Assembly: GCF_003675895.1 (NCBI RefSeq)
Contig: NZ_ML014775.1
Span: 1 to 64,000 of the forward strand
Direction of reading: 5' to 3'
DNA length: 64,000 nucleotides
Source of the DNA: Parashewanella curva
Lineage (GTDB): Bacteria > Pseudomonadota > Gammaproteobacteria > Enterobacterales > Shewanellaceae
Positions 40,204 through 50,478 of this stretch are shown piece after piece. Below the pieces are notes generated by a model. The model made no database searches, was not told the origin of the DNA, and saw only the letters and a list, made by a program, of their open reading frames with translations. Made by a program: the position numbers and the translations under genes. How positions within the stretch are numbered: position 1 is the stretch's first letter; the number at the start of each line of letters is the position of its first letter.

Positions 40204-40710
40204 TTGAAAAATACGGTAACTAAGGCGTTATTGACGTTAGCCTTAATTGGCGCCCCTTTGATGGCTCAAGCTGAAAAAATTGCAATTGTTGATATGGGCG
40301 CAGTGTTTGAACAGTTGCCGCAACGTGAGCAAGTCGCAAAAGCCTTGCAATCAGAATTTGCTGATCGTGAAGCTGCTCTTAAAAAGAAACAACAAGAACT
40401 TCGTGGGCTTTTAGAAAAGCAACAACGTGATGCAGCTATCATGAGCAAAGATCAGCAAACTGAACTGCAACGTAAAATGGAGTCAATTCGCTCTGAGCTT
40501 CAGTTAAAAGGTAAAGCGCTTCAAGAAGACTTTCGTCGTCGTAGCGGCGAAGAGCAAAACAAATTACTTTCTAAAGTTCAAAAAGCCATTGACGCTTTAG
40601 CTAAGAAAGAAAAGTATGATCTTGTTCTTCCACGTAACGCTGTTATTTATTTGAAGCCAACAGCTGATATCAGCAGCAAGGTTGTTGAAGCGGTAAGCAA
40701 AAGTAAGTAA
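40204..40710 (+). CDS. skp: Periplasmic chaperone Skp/OmpH
   Basis: A 168-residue holdase that carries unfolded outer-membrane proteins to BamA. The signal peptide (MKNTVTKALLTLALIG...AQA) is cleaved before EKIAIVD. A long charged coiled-coil arm (about 50-125) is followed by KYDLVLPRNAVIYL, as in OmpH. The start is TTG 40204, placed by a perfect AGGAG at 40193-40197 with 6-nt spacing; no ATG is available. Confidence 0.95.
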   Translation: MKNTVTKALLTLALIGAPLMAQAEKIAIVDMGAVFEQLPQREQVAKALQSEFADREAALKKKQQELRGLLEKQQRDAAIMSKDQQTELQRKMESIRSELQLKGKALQEDFRRRSGEEQNKLLSKVQKAIDALAKKEKYDLVLPRNAVIYLKPTADISSKVVEAVSKSK

Positions 40711-40821
40711 TAGCATTGCAGCAAGTTTTGGAATTACTCGGATAATTCTGTAAACTTGCGCCTTATTCTAAAATCTTTTGTTCCTTGTTATAAAGGAATG
40801 AAATAAATGGAATTGGTATAA

Positions 40822-41850
40822 ATGCAATCCATATCTCTAAAAGAGCTGGCTACTCGTCTTGATGGTGAAGTTCAAGGAAATGGCGATACTGTAATCAACA
40901 GTGTTGCAACCCTTGAAGCAGCGCAAGCAGGCCAGCTTTCTTTTTTAGCCAATCCTAAATATCGCAGTCAGCTAGAGTCAACCCAAGCTGAAGCAATCTT
41001 GCTATCAAGCAAAATGCAGAGTGAATATTCGGGAACGGCCATTTTTGTAAAAGATCCTTATGTTGCCTTTGCTCGAGTTGCACAGTGGTTAGATACCACT
41101 CCTAAAGCGGCAGATAGCATTCACCCAAGTGCACAAATTCATGCATCTGCTCAGCTAGGTGAAGGGGTAACTGTTGGTGCTAATGCGGTCATCGATGCTA
41201 ATGTTATTCTGGGTGATAATGTAGAAATTGGGGCTGGAACCGTCGTCGGGCAAGGTTCTATTATTGGTTCAAATACGCGTATTTGGGCAAATGTGACTAT
41301 TTATCACAGAATCACAATTGGTCAGCAATGTATTATCCATTCTGGTACTATTATCGGATCAGATGGGTTCGGCTATGCAAATGATGCCGGTAAGTGGGTT
41401 AAGATTCCGCAAACGGGCAGTGTTCGTATTGGTGATAACGTTGAAATTGGTGCCAGTACGACCATTGACCGTGGGGCATTAGATGACACGATTATCGAAG
41501 ACGGTGTTATTTTAGACAACCAAATTCAAGTTGCTCATAACGCTGTAATCGGTGCTCATACTGCAATTGCAGGTAATACAACTTTAGCAGGAAGCTGCAC
41601 CATAGGTAAGCATTGTATCATTGGTGGAAATTGTGCTGTTGCTGGGCATTTATCTATTGCGGACGGTACTCATGTAACTGGTAGTACAAATATTACCAGT
41701 GTTGTGCGCGAGAGAAGCATCATGTCTTCAGCTACCATTGCGATGCCAAACAAACAATGGCGTAAAAATACGGTTCGCTTCAGACAGTTGGATGAATTGT
41801 TCCAGCGAGTGAAGACGTTAGAAAAAGCCGCAGAATCAAAAGAAATTTAG
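40822..41850 (+). CDS. lpxD: UDP-3-O-(3-hydroxyacyl)glucosamine N-acyltransferase
   Basis: LpxD performs the third step of lipid A synthesis. The 342-residue trimeric enzyme has an N-terminal uridine-binding domain ([29 protein letters not shown]) and a left-handed beta-helix (about 100-300) with [10 protein letters not shown] and the catalytic-histidine region [10 protein letters not shown]. Length and motifs are normal. fabZ follows 13 nt downstream. Confidence 0.97.
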   Translation: MQSISLKELATRLDGEVQGNGDTVINSVATLEAAQAGQLSFLANPKYRSQLESTQAEAILLSSKMQSEYSGTAIFVKDPYVAFARVAQWLDTTPKAADSIHPSAQIHASAQLGEGVTVGANAVIDANVILGDNVEIGAGTVVGQGSIIGSNTRIWANVTIYHRITIGQQCIIHSGTIIGSDGFGYANDAGKWVKIPQTGSVRIGDNVEIGASTTIDRGALDDTIIEDGVILDNQIQVAHNAVIGAHTAIAGNTTLAGSCTIGKHCIIGGNCAVAGHLSIADGTHVTGSTNITSVVRERSIMSSATIAMPNKQWRKNTVRFRQLDELFQRVKTLEKAAESKEI

Positions 41851-41863
41851 AGGAAACGTATTC

Positions 41864-42334
41864 GTGTCAAATGAAATGAATACTATGGATATTCACGAGA
41901 TCATTAAGTTTTTGCCTCACCGTTATCCATTTTTATTAGTAGATCGCGTTTTGAATTACACGATTGGTGAAAATAGCACCGGTGAGTTGCACGGTTTAAA
42001 AAATGTAACTGTAAATGAGCCTTTTTTTCAAGGACATTTCCCTGTAAAGCCAGTAATGCCGGGGGTATTATTGCTTGAAGGTATGGCACAAGCTTGTGGT
42101 TTATTAGCGTTCAAAACAATGAGCGATGAACCTCCTGGTGATAATGTACTTTTTTACTTTGCTGGTATAGACAAAGTTCGCTTTAAGCGTATTGTCGAAC
42201 CAGGAGATCAAATTAATTATCACGTTAAAATGATTAAAGAGCGTCGTGGGATTGGCGTTTTCCAAGCAGAAGCTAGAGTGGATGGCGAGTTGGCGTGTTC
42301 AGCTGAAATTATGTGTGCCCGCAGAGAGATCTAA
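41864..42334 (+). CDS. fabZ: 3-hydroxyacyl-ACP dehydratase FabZ
   Basis: A 156-residue hot-dog-fold dehydratase of fatty acid elongation that competes with LpxA for 3-hydroxyacyl-ACP. The catalytic segment is [13 protein letters not shown], with [13 protein letters not shown] further on. The start is GTG 41864, ten nt after GAGG (41850-41853); an in-frame ATG at 41876 would be too distant from it. Confidence 0.96.
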   Translation: MSNEMNTMDIHEIIKFLPHRYPFLLVDRVLNYTIGENSTGELHGLKNVTVNEPFFQGHFPVKPVMPGVLLLEGMAQACGLLAFKTMSDEPPGDNVLFYFAGIDKVRFKRIVEPGDQINYHVKMIKERRGIGVFQAEARVDGELACSAEIMCARREI

Positions 42335-42336
42335 TT

Positions 42337-43107
42337 GTGATTGATAAGTTAGCGTTCGTTCATCCAGATGCAAAAATTGGAAAAAATGTCACCATAGGAC
42401 CATGGAGCTATATTGGCGAAGGTGTCGAAATCGGCGACGATACATGGTTAAGCTCTCATGTTGTGGTTAAAGGCCCTACTGTCATTGGTAAAGGCAATCG
42501 TATTTTCCAATTTGCATCAGTAGGTGAGGGTTGTCAAGACAAAAAGTTTGCAGGTGAAGATACTCGTTTGATTATTGGTGATAACAATATCATCCGTGAG
42601 TTTGTGAGTATTCACCGTGGAACCGTTCAGGACAATAGTGAAACTCTTATTGGTTCTAATAACTTGTTTATGAACAATGTTCACATCGCTCACGACTGTG
42701 TCGTTGGAGACAACGTTATTCTTGCTAGTAATGCTATGATTGCAGGACATGTTCATGTCGGTGATTGGGCAATTCTTGGTGGTATGACTGGAGTACACCA
42801 ATTTGTGCATATTGGCGCTCATGCATTTACTGCTGGGGCATCCTTGATTTTGCAAGACGTTCCGCCATTTGTAATGGCATCTGGTTCTCCGGCTATTCCA
42901 AGAGGCTTGAACCGTGAAGGCTTAAAACGTCGCGGTTTTTCTAAAGAAAGCCAGCAAGCTGTAATGCAAGCATACAAAGCCTTTTACCGTAATAACTTAA
43001 CGGTAGAAGAAGCAATTGAATCTTTACAACAAGATGCAGAAGACTGCGCAGAGGTGAAGCATTTAATTGATTTTGTCTTAAACTCAAGTCGTGGCATTAT
43101 ACGCTAA
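42337..43107 (+). CDS. lpxA: UDP-N-acetylglucosamine O-acyltransferase
   Basis: LpxA starts lipid A synthesis. The 256-residue beta-helix has HPDAKIGKNVTIGPWSYIGEG, FASVGEGCQDKKFAGEDT, HIAHDCVVGDNVILASNAMIAGH (catalytic His) and GLNREGLKRRGFS. The frame is open from 42313, but GTG 42337, two nt after the fabZ stop, gives the conserved start MIDKLAFVHP. A terminator follows, unlike the lpxA-lpxB overlap common elsewhere. Confidence 0.96.
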   Translation: MIDKLAFVHPDAKIGKNVTIGPWSYIGEGVEIGDDTWLSSHVVVKGPTVIGKGNRIFQFASVGEGCQDKKFAGEDTRLIIGDNNIIREFVSIHRGTVQDNSETLIGSNNLFMNNVHIAHDCVVGDNVILASNAMIAGHVHVGDWAILGGMTGVHQFVHIGAHAFTAGASLILQDVPPFVMASGSPAIPRGLNREGLKRRGFSKESQQAVMQAYKAFYRNNLTVEEAIESLQQDAEDCAEVKHLIDFVLNSSRGIIR

Positions 43108-43126
43108 GGTTTAATGTTTACTTATT

Positions 43127-43149
43127 AAGGCCTCTTTTGAGGCCTTTTT
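43127..43149 (+). terminator. Terminator after lpxA
   Basis: AAGGCCTC (43127-43134) and GAGGCCTT (43139-43146) form an 8-bp stem with a TTTT loop, followed by more Ts. It ends the skp-lpxD-fabZ-lpxA transcript, so lpxB needs its own promoter. Confidence 0.85.
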
Positions 43150-43249
43150 ATATGAACCTAAAAAAAGCAGTTGAACGAAATTTCAATTTAACTGGTTGAT
43201 ATATTTAAATATAAAATAACAAGTTACGGTTTTATGAGTTGGTTGAATA

Positions 43250-43372
43250 TTAAATATTCATATACTTGCTAAAATCGTCATTAGCTTCGTTATAGATTTC
43301 ATAGGTAGGAAAGCTACCTATTTCAATCCAAGCCTTGCTACTGACAATTTTTTCTGCGTATATGAACGTCAT
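43250..43372 (-). CDS. Possible small ORF or gene remnant in the lpxA-lpxB gap
   Basis: A 40-codon frame on the minus strand runs from ATG 43372 to TAA at 43250. The peptide, MTFIYAEKIVSSKAWIEIG then FPTYEIYNEANDDF, looks protein-like in composition, and an in-frame stop lies five codons before the ATG. An inverted repeat (ATAGGTAG 43301-43308, CTACCTAT 43314-43321) lies inside it. No family is recognised and no good ribosome site is visible. It may be a degraded gene end. Otherwise the 296-bp gap must contain the lpxB promoter. Confidence 0.2.
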   Translation of the reverse strand: MTFIYAEKIVSSKAWIEIGSFPTYEIYNEANDDFSKYMNI

Positions 43373-43403
43373 CAACCACTTTTTCTAGGTTAAGAATGGA
43401 TTT

Positions 43404-44543
43404 ATGACGCAAAAAAAAGCTCCAACCTTTGCCATTGTTGTCGGTGAGGTTTCAGGTGATATTCTTGGGGAAGGTTTAGTTAAATCCCTGCAGCAACGGT
43501 ACCCCAATGCCCGTTTTGTCGGTATAGGTGGCCCAAGAATGGAAGCTCTTGGTTTTGAGTCTTTGTTTGCTATGGAAGAGTTAGCGGTAATGGGACTGGT
43601 TGAAGTGCTCTCACGTTTACCTCGCTTACTCAAAGTTCGACGTGAATTGATTAAAGAAATTACAGCAATTCAGCCTGATTGTTTTATCGGTATTGATGCG
43701 CCAGATTTTAATATCGGTCTTGAGTTAAAGTTAAAGCAACGAGACATTAAAACCATTCATTATGTTAGTCCGTCAGTGTGGGCGTGGCGTCCTAAGCGTA
43801 TCTTCAAAATTGATAAAGCGACTGATATGGTGCTTTCTTTATTGCCTTTTGAAAAAGCGTTTTATGACAAGCATCAAGTGCCATGTACTTTTGTGGGTCA
43901 TACGTTAGCCGATGATATTCCTCTTGAAAGCGATAAATTAGCTGCCAGAGCCGAACTTGGACTCGAACCAGAATCTGAATATTTAGCTATTTTACCTGGA
44001 AGCCGAGGAGGGGAGCTTAAGCAGCTAGCTGAGCCTTTTGTTAGAGCGGCAGCATTACTTAAGCAAAAGTATCCGGATTTAAAGTTTGTAACTCCTTTGG
44101 TAAACGACAAACGCAAACAGCAATATATCGATGCTTTAAAGCAATTTGCTCCCGATTTAGAGATTAATCTTGTTGAAGGGCAGTCTCGTACCGTAATGGC
44201 GGCGGCAGACTGTATTCTACTGGCATCTGGTACTGCGACCTTAGAAGCGATGCTGGTGAAACGTCCCATGGTTGTAGCCTATCGAGTCAGCCCTATCACC
44301 TACAAAATCGCTAAGCGAATGATGCAGATTGAACACTATTCTTTACCTAATTTATTGGCAGCAGAAGAAGTGGTTAAAGAGTTAATCCAAAGTGACTGTA
44401 CTCCTGAAAAAATTGCTGAAGCGGTATCAGTACAATTGGATGGCGACTTTGCACCTTTAAAACATAAGTTCACAGAAATTCATAAGTCCATTGCTTGTAA
44501 TGCCAGTGAAAGAGCTGCTGATGCTGTAGAGGCGCTAATCTAA
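43404..44543 (+). CDS. lpxB: Lipid A disaccharide synthase
   Basis: A 379-residue GT-B glycosyltransferase joining UDP-diacylglucosamine and lipid X at the membrane face. Motifs: [65 protein letters not shown] and [22 protein letters not shown]. Its stop overlaps the rnhB start by one base (TAATG), so the two are coupled. Confidence 0.97.
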   Translation: MTQKKAPTFAIVVGEVSGDILGEGLVKSLQQRYPNARFVGIGGPRMEALGFESLFAMEELAVMGLVEVLSRLPRLLKVRRELIKEITAIQPDCFIGIDAPDFNIGLELKLKQRDIKTIHYVSPSVWAWRPKRIFKIDKATDMVLSLLPFEKAFYDKHQVPCTFVGHTLADDIPLESDKLAARAELGLEPESEYLAILPGSRGGELKQLAEPFVRAAALLKQKYPDLKFVTPLVNDKRKQQYIDALKQFAPDLEINLVEGQSRTVMAAADCILLASGTATLEAMLVKRPMVVAYRVSPITYKIAKRMMQIEHYSLPNLLAAEEVVKELIQSDCTPEKIAEAVSVQLDGDFAPLKHKFTEIHKSIACNASERAADAVEALI

Positions 44544-45154
44544 TGACTGTATTTAAAGGTATTACCGAAGAGCAACTTCTTGAACTTACTCAGGGTCTAC
44601 ATGCTGGTGTTGACGAAGTAGGACGTGGACCTCTTGTGGGTGATGTCGTTACTGCAGCAGTGATACTCGATCCTAAGAATCCAATCGAAGGCTTACATGA
44701 TTCTAAAAAGCTCTCTGAAAAAAAGCGTGATGCGCTTTATGAGCAAATCTTGGATAAATCCTTAGCCGTAAGTGTTGGTCGAGCTTCGCCTCAAGAGATA
44801 GATGAAATCAATATTCTTCAAGCAACCATGGTAGCTATGCAGCGAGCTGTAGTTGGGTTATCAATAACCCCTGATACTGTGTTGATTGATGGTAATAGAG
44901 TGCCTGAATTACCGATGGTAGGGCATGCTATAGTAAAAGGCGATGGTTTGATTGAAGCAATTAGTGCGGCTTCTATCGTAGCAAAAGTCGTTCGCGACCG
45001 AGAAATGTTTGAGTTAGACAAAAAGCATCCAGAGTATGGATTTGCCGCTCATAAAGGGTATCCAACAAAAGCACACATGGAAGCCTTGTCCGTCCATGGA
45101 GTGTTGCCAGAGCATAGAAGAAGCTTTAAACCTGTGCGGGAATTGATTGCTTAG
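44543..45154 (+). CDS. rnhB: Ribonuclease HII
   Basis: A 203-residue enzyme removing RNA from RNA:DNA hybrids and single ribonucleotides from DNA. It has [16 protein letters not shown] with the acidic catalytic pair, [18 protein letters not shown] and [11 protein letters not shown]. Start and length are normal. Its 3' end is antisense to a small convergent ORF. Confidence 0.97.
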   Translation: MTVFKGITEEQLLELTQGLHAGVDEVGRGPLVGDVVTAAVILDPKNPIEGLHDSKKLSEKKRDALYEQILDKSLAVSVGRASPQEIDEINILQATMVAMQRAVVGLSITPDTVLIDGNRVPELPMVGHAIVKGDGLIEAISAASIVAKVVRDREMFELDKKHPEYGFAAHKGYPTKAHMEALSVHGVLPEHRRSFKPVRELIA

Positions 45155-45341
45155 TTTGTTCTGTAGGCTTAATCAGCGTTAACGTTCTGCTGCTACGATT
45201 AATATGGTGATGAGCTTTGCAACAACTGCACACTACTCGATATTGATTGTAATGAATTAGCTTTTCAAGAAGCTTTCTTTTTGCTCTGAACATTGTTTGT
45301 TGCGTGCCACAGTTTAAACACGTTAAATTAGTATAAATCAT
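45126..45341 (-). CDS. Small zinc-ribbon-like hypothetical protein
   Basis: A 71-residue ORF with CLNC near the N-terminus and CSCC followed by histidines near residue 40, a spacing compatible with a four-ligand zinc ribbon, plus a basic linker ([11 protein letters not shown]). A strong ribosome site, GGGGAAGG, lies just before the ATG on the minus strand, which favours a real gene over an antisense shadow. It overlaps the rnhB end by 29 bp. The family is not recognised; nucleic-acid binding is only a guess. Confidence 0.5.
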   Translation of the reverse strand: MIYTNLTCLNCGTQQTMFRAKRKLLEKLIHYNQYRVVCSCCKAHHHINRSSRTLTLIKPTEQTKQSIPAQV

Positions 45342-45605
45342 AGCCTTCCCCTCAAATGATTTACAAAGATTTAAACAGGTAAGCTATTGATAAGCAATCA
45401 AAAAATTAATAGTAAAAACTCTAAGTTTGTTAAAAAGTAAGAAAGATAAAAATGTTAATAGCTGCTAAATTAAAACTTTAGAATGAAAACTCTTTTCTAA
45501 GTCATTGTTCTCAATAACCGCTTTTGTTGTGACTTAGATCAACGAATGTCATAAAACTGACACTCAATTATTTTTAAAAGTTATATCTATATAAGAAATT
45601 AATAT

Positions 45606-48600
45606 ATGCCAGAGCCTCGTTTCGTTCACCTTCGTGTCCACAGTGATTTTTCAATGTCAGATGGTGTAGCTAAGGTTAAACCTATTCTAGCTCGTGCTGA
45701 TGAGCTGGAAATGCCAGCCATTGCATTAACAGACCAAAACAACTTGTGTGGGTTAGTTAAGTTCTATGGCGGTTGTCATGGTGCTGGCATAAAGCCAATA
45801 ATCGGTGCTGATTTTTGGATGCAAGTGCCTGATATTGATGAGTTATGTGCTGTTACAGTGTTGGCGATGGATAACGATGGTTACCAGAATCTGACTCAAT
45901 TGATCAGTCAAGCCTATTTACGTGGAGAGTTCAAAGGAAAGACAGTCATAGATCAAGAATGGCTAGTGAAATATAACGCTGGTATTATTTTGTTATCAGG
46001 TGGTAAAGATGGCGACGTTGGTCAAGCTCTGCTTAAAGGTAATCAAGCTCAAGTTGAAGCGTTGATAGAGTTTTATCGTACTCATTTTCATAATCGTTAT
46101 TACCTAGAACTGTTAAGAACGGGTCGTCCAGACGAAGAGCGTTATTTGCATATGGCAGTTGAGCTTGGATTACAAGTCGATTTACCTGTTGTGGCGACTA
46201 ACCAAGTGGTATTTCTTGAAAAAGATGATTTTGATTCCCACGAAATCAGAGTTGCTATCCATGACGGTTATACCTTAGCTGATACAAGACGTCCTAAAAA
46301 ATACAGTGAGCAGCAATATCTTCGCACCGAAGATGAAATGTGTGAGCTGTTTGCCGATATTCCAGAAGCGCTTCAAAATTCTGTAGAAATTGCCAAGCGT
46401 TGTAATGTCACAGTTCGTCTTGGTGAGTACTTTCTTCCAAACTTCCCAACAGGCGATATGTCGATTGAAGACTTCTTAGTTGCCAAATCAGAAGAAGGAC
46501 TTGAGGAGCGGCTTCAGTTTTTATTCCCTGATGAAGAAGAGCGAAAAGAAAAGCGAAAAGAGTACGATGAACGTTTGGATATTGAGCTAAAAGTTGTAAA
46601 CCAAATGGGATTCCCTGGTTACTTCCTTATCGTTATGGAATTCATTCAATGGGGGAAAGATCATGGCATTCCAGTCGGTCCCGGTCGAGGTTCTGGTGCG
46701 GGCTCTTTAGTGGCTTATGCGTTAAAAATTACTGACCTTGACCCTCTTGAATTTGACTTGCTGTTCGAACGTTTCTTGAACCCTGAACGTGTATCTATGC
46801 CGGATTTCGATATCGACTTTTGCATGGATAGACGAGATGAAGTAATTGATCACGTTGCTGAGCTTTACGGTCGTGATGCGGTTTCGCAGATCATCACTTT
46901 CGGAACCATGGCGGCTAAAGCGGTAATTCGAGATGTAGGTCGTGTTCTAGGTCATCCGTATGGTTTCGTTGACCGAATATCAAAAATGGTTCCAGCAGAG
47001 CCTGGGATGACGTTAGCAAAAGCCTTTGAAGTAGAGCCTGGCTTGCCTGAAGCTTATGATGCCGATGAAGAAGTACGCGATCTTATTGATATGTGTCGCA
47101 AGCTTGAAGGTGTGACCCGAAATGCGGGTAAACATGCGGGTGGTGTGGTTATTTCACCAACAACCATTACTGATTTCGCACCTCTTTATTGTGATTCTGA
47201 GGGTAAAAACCCCGTTACTCAATTTGATAAGAATGACGTTGAAACTGCTGGGCTGGTTAAGTTTGACTTCTTGGGGTTAAGAACCTTAACCATTGTCGAT
47301 TGGGCATTGGAAATGGTGAATCGTCGCCAAGCTAAAAATGGGTTAGAACCCGTTAATATTGATGCTATCCCTCTTGATGATCCCAAGTCATTTAAGCTTC
47401 TTCAACGTTACGAAACCACAGCTGTATTCCAGTTGGAATCCCGCGGTATGAAAGATCTGATCAAGCGGCTACAACCAGACTGCTTTGAAGATATGATCGC
47501 ATTAGTAGCCTTGTTCCGTCCCGGCCCTTTGCAATCGGGCATGGTAGATAACTTTATTGAACGTAAGCATGGTCGTGAAGAAGTTTCTTACCCCGATCAA
47601 CAATGGCAGCATGAATCGTTAAAACCGATTCTAGAACCAACTTACGGCATTATTCTGTACCAAGAGCAAGTGATGCAGATCGCGCAGGTGCTAGCAGGTT
47701 ATACCCTAGGTGGCGCAGATATGTTGCGTCGTGCAATGGGTAAGAAAAAGCCAGAAGAAATGGCAAAGCAGCGCGGTACCTTTAAAGAAGGGGCTATCAA
47801 TAATGGTGTAGATGGTGAACTTTCCATGAAAATCTTTGATTTGGTGGAAAAATTTGCTGGTTATGGATTTAACAAGTCTCACTCAGCGGCTTACGCTTTG
47901 GTTTCTTATCAAACCTTGTGGTTAAAAACTCATTATCCATCAGAGTTTATGGCGGCGGTAATGTCGGCTGATATGGATAACACAGATAAAGTGGTTACTC
48001 TGGTGGATGAATGTGAACGCATGGGACTGCCATTACTTCCACCTGATGTGAATAAAGGCTTATACAAGTTTACGGTCGATGATGAACAAAACATTGTTTA
48101 TGGCATTGGTGCCATTAAAGGTGTGGGTGAGGGACCTGTAGAGTCCATCATCGAAGCGCGTGAGCAAGGTGGCCCATTTAAAGATTTATTCGATTTTTGT
48201 GCTCGTATTGACTTGAAGAAACTTAATCGCCGTGTCATTGAAAAACTGATTTGTGCAGGCGCGTTAGATAATTTAGGCCCGCATCGTGCGTCTATGATGG
48301 AAACGTTGCCAGAAGCGATAAAGGCCGCTGATCAACATTCTAAAGCGGCGGCTATCGGTCAAGGTGATATGTTTGGTTTACTTAATACCGAACCTGATGA
48401 CGTTAAACAGCAGTTTGTTGATTGTACGCCGTGGCCAGATAAAATTTGGCTAGAAGGTGAGCGAGATACGTTAGGTTTGTATTTGACTGGTCACCCAATC
48501 AATCAGTACCTAAAAGAGCTTAAGTACTATACCAATGGTCGATTGAAAGACACTCATCCAACTGGGCGAGGCAAAACCGTGAAGATTGCAGGTCTTGTGA

Positions 48601-49082
48601 TCGCCAGTCGAGTGATGATGACCAAGCGTGGCTCAAAAATGGGCTTAGTGACCTTGGATGATAAAAGTGGTCGCTTGGAAGTCATGTTTTTCACCGATGC
48701 CTTTGAAAAGTTTCAGCACTTGATTGAAAAAGACCGTGTGCTCATCTGTGAAGGTGAAGTCAGTGTTGATGATTTCTCTGGTGGTAATCGCATGACCGCT
48801 CGTAATGTTGTCGATATCAGTGATGCCAGAAGTCACTATGCAAAAGCGGTAGAAATTGACATGGCAGGTGAAGAGATTTCAAATTCTTTACTTGAATCGT
48901 TTCAAGAAACACTCTCGCCATGGCGGGAGAATGGTAAGGTGCCGATTGTCATTAACTATCATTTGCCAGAGGCAAAAGGGCAATTAACCTTGGGTGAAAA
49001 CTGGCGTATAAATCCCACAGACGAGTTGTTACTGTCACTGCAAACCATGATAGGGCCCGATAAAGTCAGGATGATGTTTTAA
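45606..49082 (+). CDS. dnaE: DNA polymerase III alpha subunit
   Basis: The 1158-residue replicative polymerase. An N-terminal PHP domain ([15 protein letters not shown]) is followed by the palm with catalytic aspartates in [17 protein letters not shown] and by the fingers ([34 protein letters not shown]). A helix-hairpin-helix region and a C-terminal OB domain ([19 protein letters not shown]) follow. Length matches E. coli (1160). The 250 bp upstream are very AT-rich with no clear gene. Its stop overlaps the tilS start. Confidence 0.97.
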   Translation: MPEPRFVHLRVHSDFSMSDGVAKVKPILARADELEMPAIALTDQNNLCGLVKFYGGCHGAGIKPIIGADFWMQVPDIDELCAVTVLAMDNDGYQNLTQLISQAYLRGEFKGKTVIDQEWLVKYNAGIILLSGGKDGDVGQALLKGNQAQVEALIEFYRTHFHNRYYLELLRTGRPDEERYLHMAVELGLQVDLPVVATNQVVFLEKDDFDSHEIRVAIHDGYTLADTRRPKKYSEQQYLRTEDEMCELFADIPEALQNSVEIAKRCNVTVRLGEYFLPNFPTGDMSIEDFLVAKSEEGLEERLQFLFPDEEERKEKRKEYDERLDIELKVVNQMGFPGYFLIVMEFIQWGKDHGIPVGPGRGSGAGSLVAYALKITDLDPLEFDLLFERFLNPERVSMPDFDIDFCMDRRDEVIDHVAELYGRDAVSQIITFGTMAAKAVIRDVGRVLGHPYGFVDRISKMVPAEPGMTLAKAFEVEPGLPEAYDADEEVRDLIDMCRKLEGVTRNAGKHAGGVVISPTTITDFAPLYCDSEGKNPVTQFDKNDVETAGLVKFDFLGLRTLTIVDWALEMVNRRQAKNGLEPVNIDAIPLDDPKSFKLLQRYETTAVFQLESRGMKDLIKRLQPDCFEDMIALVALFRPGPLQSGMVDNFIERKHGREEVSYPDQQWQHESLKPILEPTYGIILYQEQVMQIAQVLAGYTLGGADMLRRAMGKKKPEEMAKQRGTFKEGAINNGVDGELSMKIFDLVEKFAGYGFNKSHSAAYALVSYQTLWLKTHYPSEFMAAVMSADMDNTDKVVTLVDECERMGLPLLPPDVNKGLYKFTVDDEQNIVYGIGAIKGVGEGPVESIIEAREQGGPFKDLFDFCARIDLKKLNRRVIEKLICAGALDNLGPHRASMMETLPEAIKAADQHSKAAAIGQGDMFGLLNTEPDDVKQQFVDCTPWPDKIWLEGERDTLGLYLTGHPINQYLKELKYYTNGRLKDTHPTGRGKTVKIAGLVIASRVMMTKRGSKMGLVTLDDKSGRLEVMFFTDAFEKFQHLIEKDRVLICEGEVSVDDFSGGNRMTARNVVDISDARSHYAKAVEIDMAGEEISNSLLESFQETLSPWRENGKVPIVINYHLPEAKGQLTLGENWRINPTDELLLSLQTMIGPDKVRMMF

Positions 49083-50425
49083 TGGCCTTGAAAACTTATA
49101 TTGAAGAAGTTTGGCAAACATTACAGTCTTTTTCTGGGTTAGAGAATAGATCACTTGTTTTAGGCTACAGTGGCGGTGTCGACTCTGAAGTACTGGCGTT
49201 TTTGTTAAGTCAGCTCAAACAGAGTCAGCCGCAGTTATCGGTAAAATTGGTCTACATAAATCATGGCTTAAGCTGTTTTGCAGATGACTGGCAGAAACAT
49301 TGTGAGCAACGGGCAATACAATATCAGCTTCCTTTTGTTGCTAAATCTGTAAAGGTAAAGCAAGGTTCGCGTTTGAGTTTAGAGGCTGAGGCGAGAAAAG
49401 CACGATACCAAGCTTTATTAGAAGAAATGCATTCTGGCGACATATTGCTAACAGCTCACCATCAAGATGATCAGCTAGAAACCTTATTACTTGCGCTTAA
49501 ACGTGGACAAGGGCCAAAGGGATTATCGGGAATGGCCCCTGTTCAAGTTATCGAGAAAGAAGTCATTCAATATCGCCCTCTACTAAATTTAAGTAAATCA
49601 GCGATTCAAGAGTTGGCTCAGCAACACAAAATTTCCCATATTGAAGATGACAGTAATCAAGACGACAGTTTTGATCGTAATTTTCTTCGCTTAAACATTA
49701 TCCCAGCTTTAAAAAAACGTTGGACATCAATAGCGACAACTGGAAGTAGAACAGCTGAACTGTGTGGAGAGCAACAGGCTCTGTTAGATGAAGTGGTAGG
49801 GGAAAAGCTCACTTCGTATTTAGCTGACTCTCCTTATGCCGAAAAAGTATTAACCTTAGCCGGGTTTAATGAACTATCGAGGCCTTGGCAGCGCCAGATT
49901 TTTCGAGCGTTTATTGCTTTTATAAAGTTGCCAATTCCTTCCAGAGTTCAACTGGATGAGATTCTTGACCAAGTGTTAAATGCAAAATCAGATGCAAGTG
50001 TTGAACTGAATGTCTCTGGTTTGACTATTCGCCGATATCAAGGACAAGTCTTTGCTTTTGCTTCAGCGCAGCTAGATAACAAATTGCCTCAATCGATAGT
50101 TCTAGGTACTCAGGCAGAGTTAGCCGAGAAAGATTATCAAGTAGCCTTAGCTGATGGCCGCGTGTTGCAATTATCTGAAATTTTGAATCAGGTTCAACTA
50201 TCTGAATCGGCACCTCTCAGTATTCGCTTCAACTTAGCTGGTAGTACCCAATGTCACCCTCATTTCCGGCACAAATCAAGAGCATTAAAAAAGTTATGGC
50301 AGGAGCTTAAAGTACCACCTTGGGAACGAGCAAAAGTGCCTATGTTGTTTATAAATGGAAAGTTTGTAAGTGCTGTTAACCTATGGATTGAAAAGGACTA
50401 TTTCAAGGTTGGTGTTGTAGAGTAA
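49082..50425 (+). CDS. tilS: tRNA(Ile)-lysidine synthase
   Basis: A 447-residue enzyme that modifies C34 of the AUA-reading tRNA(Ile) to lysidine. The N-type ATP pyrophosphatase motif is LGYSGGVDSEVLAFLL, with YINHGLS and LTAHHQDDQLETLLL. The C-terminal domain ends SRALKKLWQELKVPPWERAKVPMLF. It starts at the A of the dnaE stop (TAATG), so it is coupled to dnaE; accA, often between them, is absent. Confidence 0.95.
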   Translation: MALKTYIEEVWQTLQSFSGLENRSLVLGYSGGVDSEVLAFLLSQLKQSQPQLSVKLVYINHGLSCFADDWQKHCEQRAIQYQLPFVAKSVKVKQGSRLSLEAEARKARYQALLEEMHSGDILLTAHHQDDQLETLLLALKRGQGPKGLSGMAPVQVIEKEVIQYRPLLNLSKSAIQELAQQHKISHIEDDSNQDDSFDRNFLRLNIIPALKKRWTSIATTGSRTAELCGEQQALLDEVVGEKLTSYLADSPYAEKVLTLAGFNELSRPWQRQIFRAFIAFIKLPIPSRVQLDEILDQVLNAKSDASVELNVSGLTIRRYQGQVFAFASAQLDNKLPQSIVLGTQAELAEKDYQVALADGRVLQLSEILNQVQLSESAPLSIRFNLAGSTQCHPHFRHKSRALKKLWQELKVPPWERAKVPMLFINGKFVSAVNLWIEKDYFKVGVVE

Positions 50426-50478
50426 TAAAGAATCATTCTAGATTGCCTTTGCCTCAGTATGAGTTTGGATAAGCTAAA

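Noticed and set aside
43898-44269. 123-codon minus-strand ORF inside lpxB
   Set aside because: Serine/cysteine-rich shadow of a conserved coding gene.
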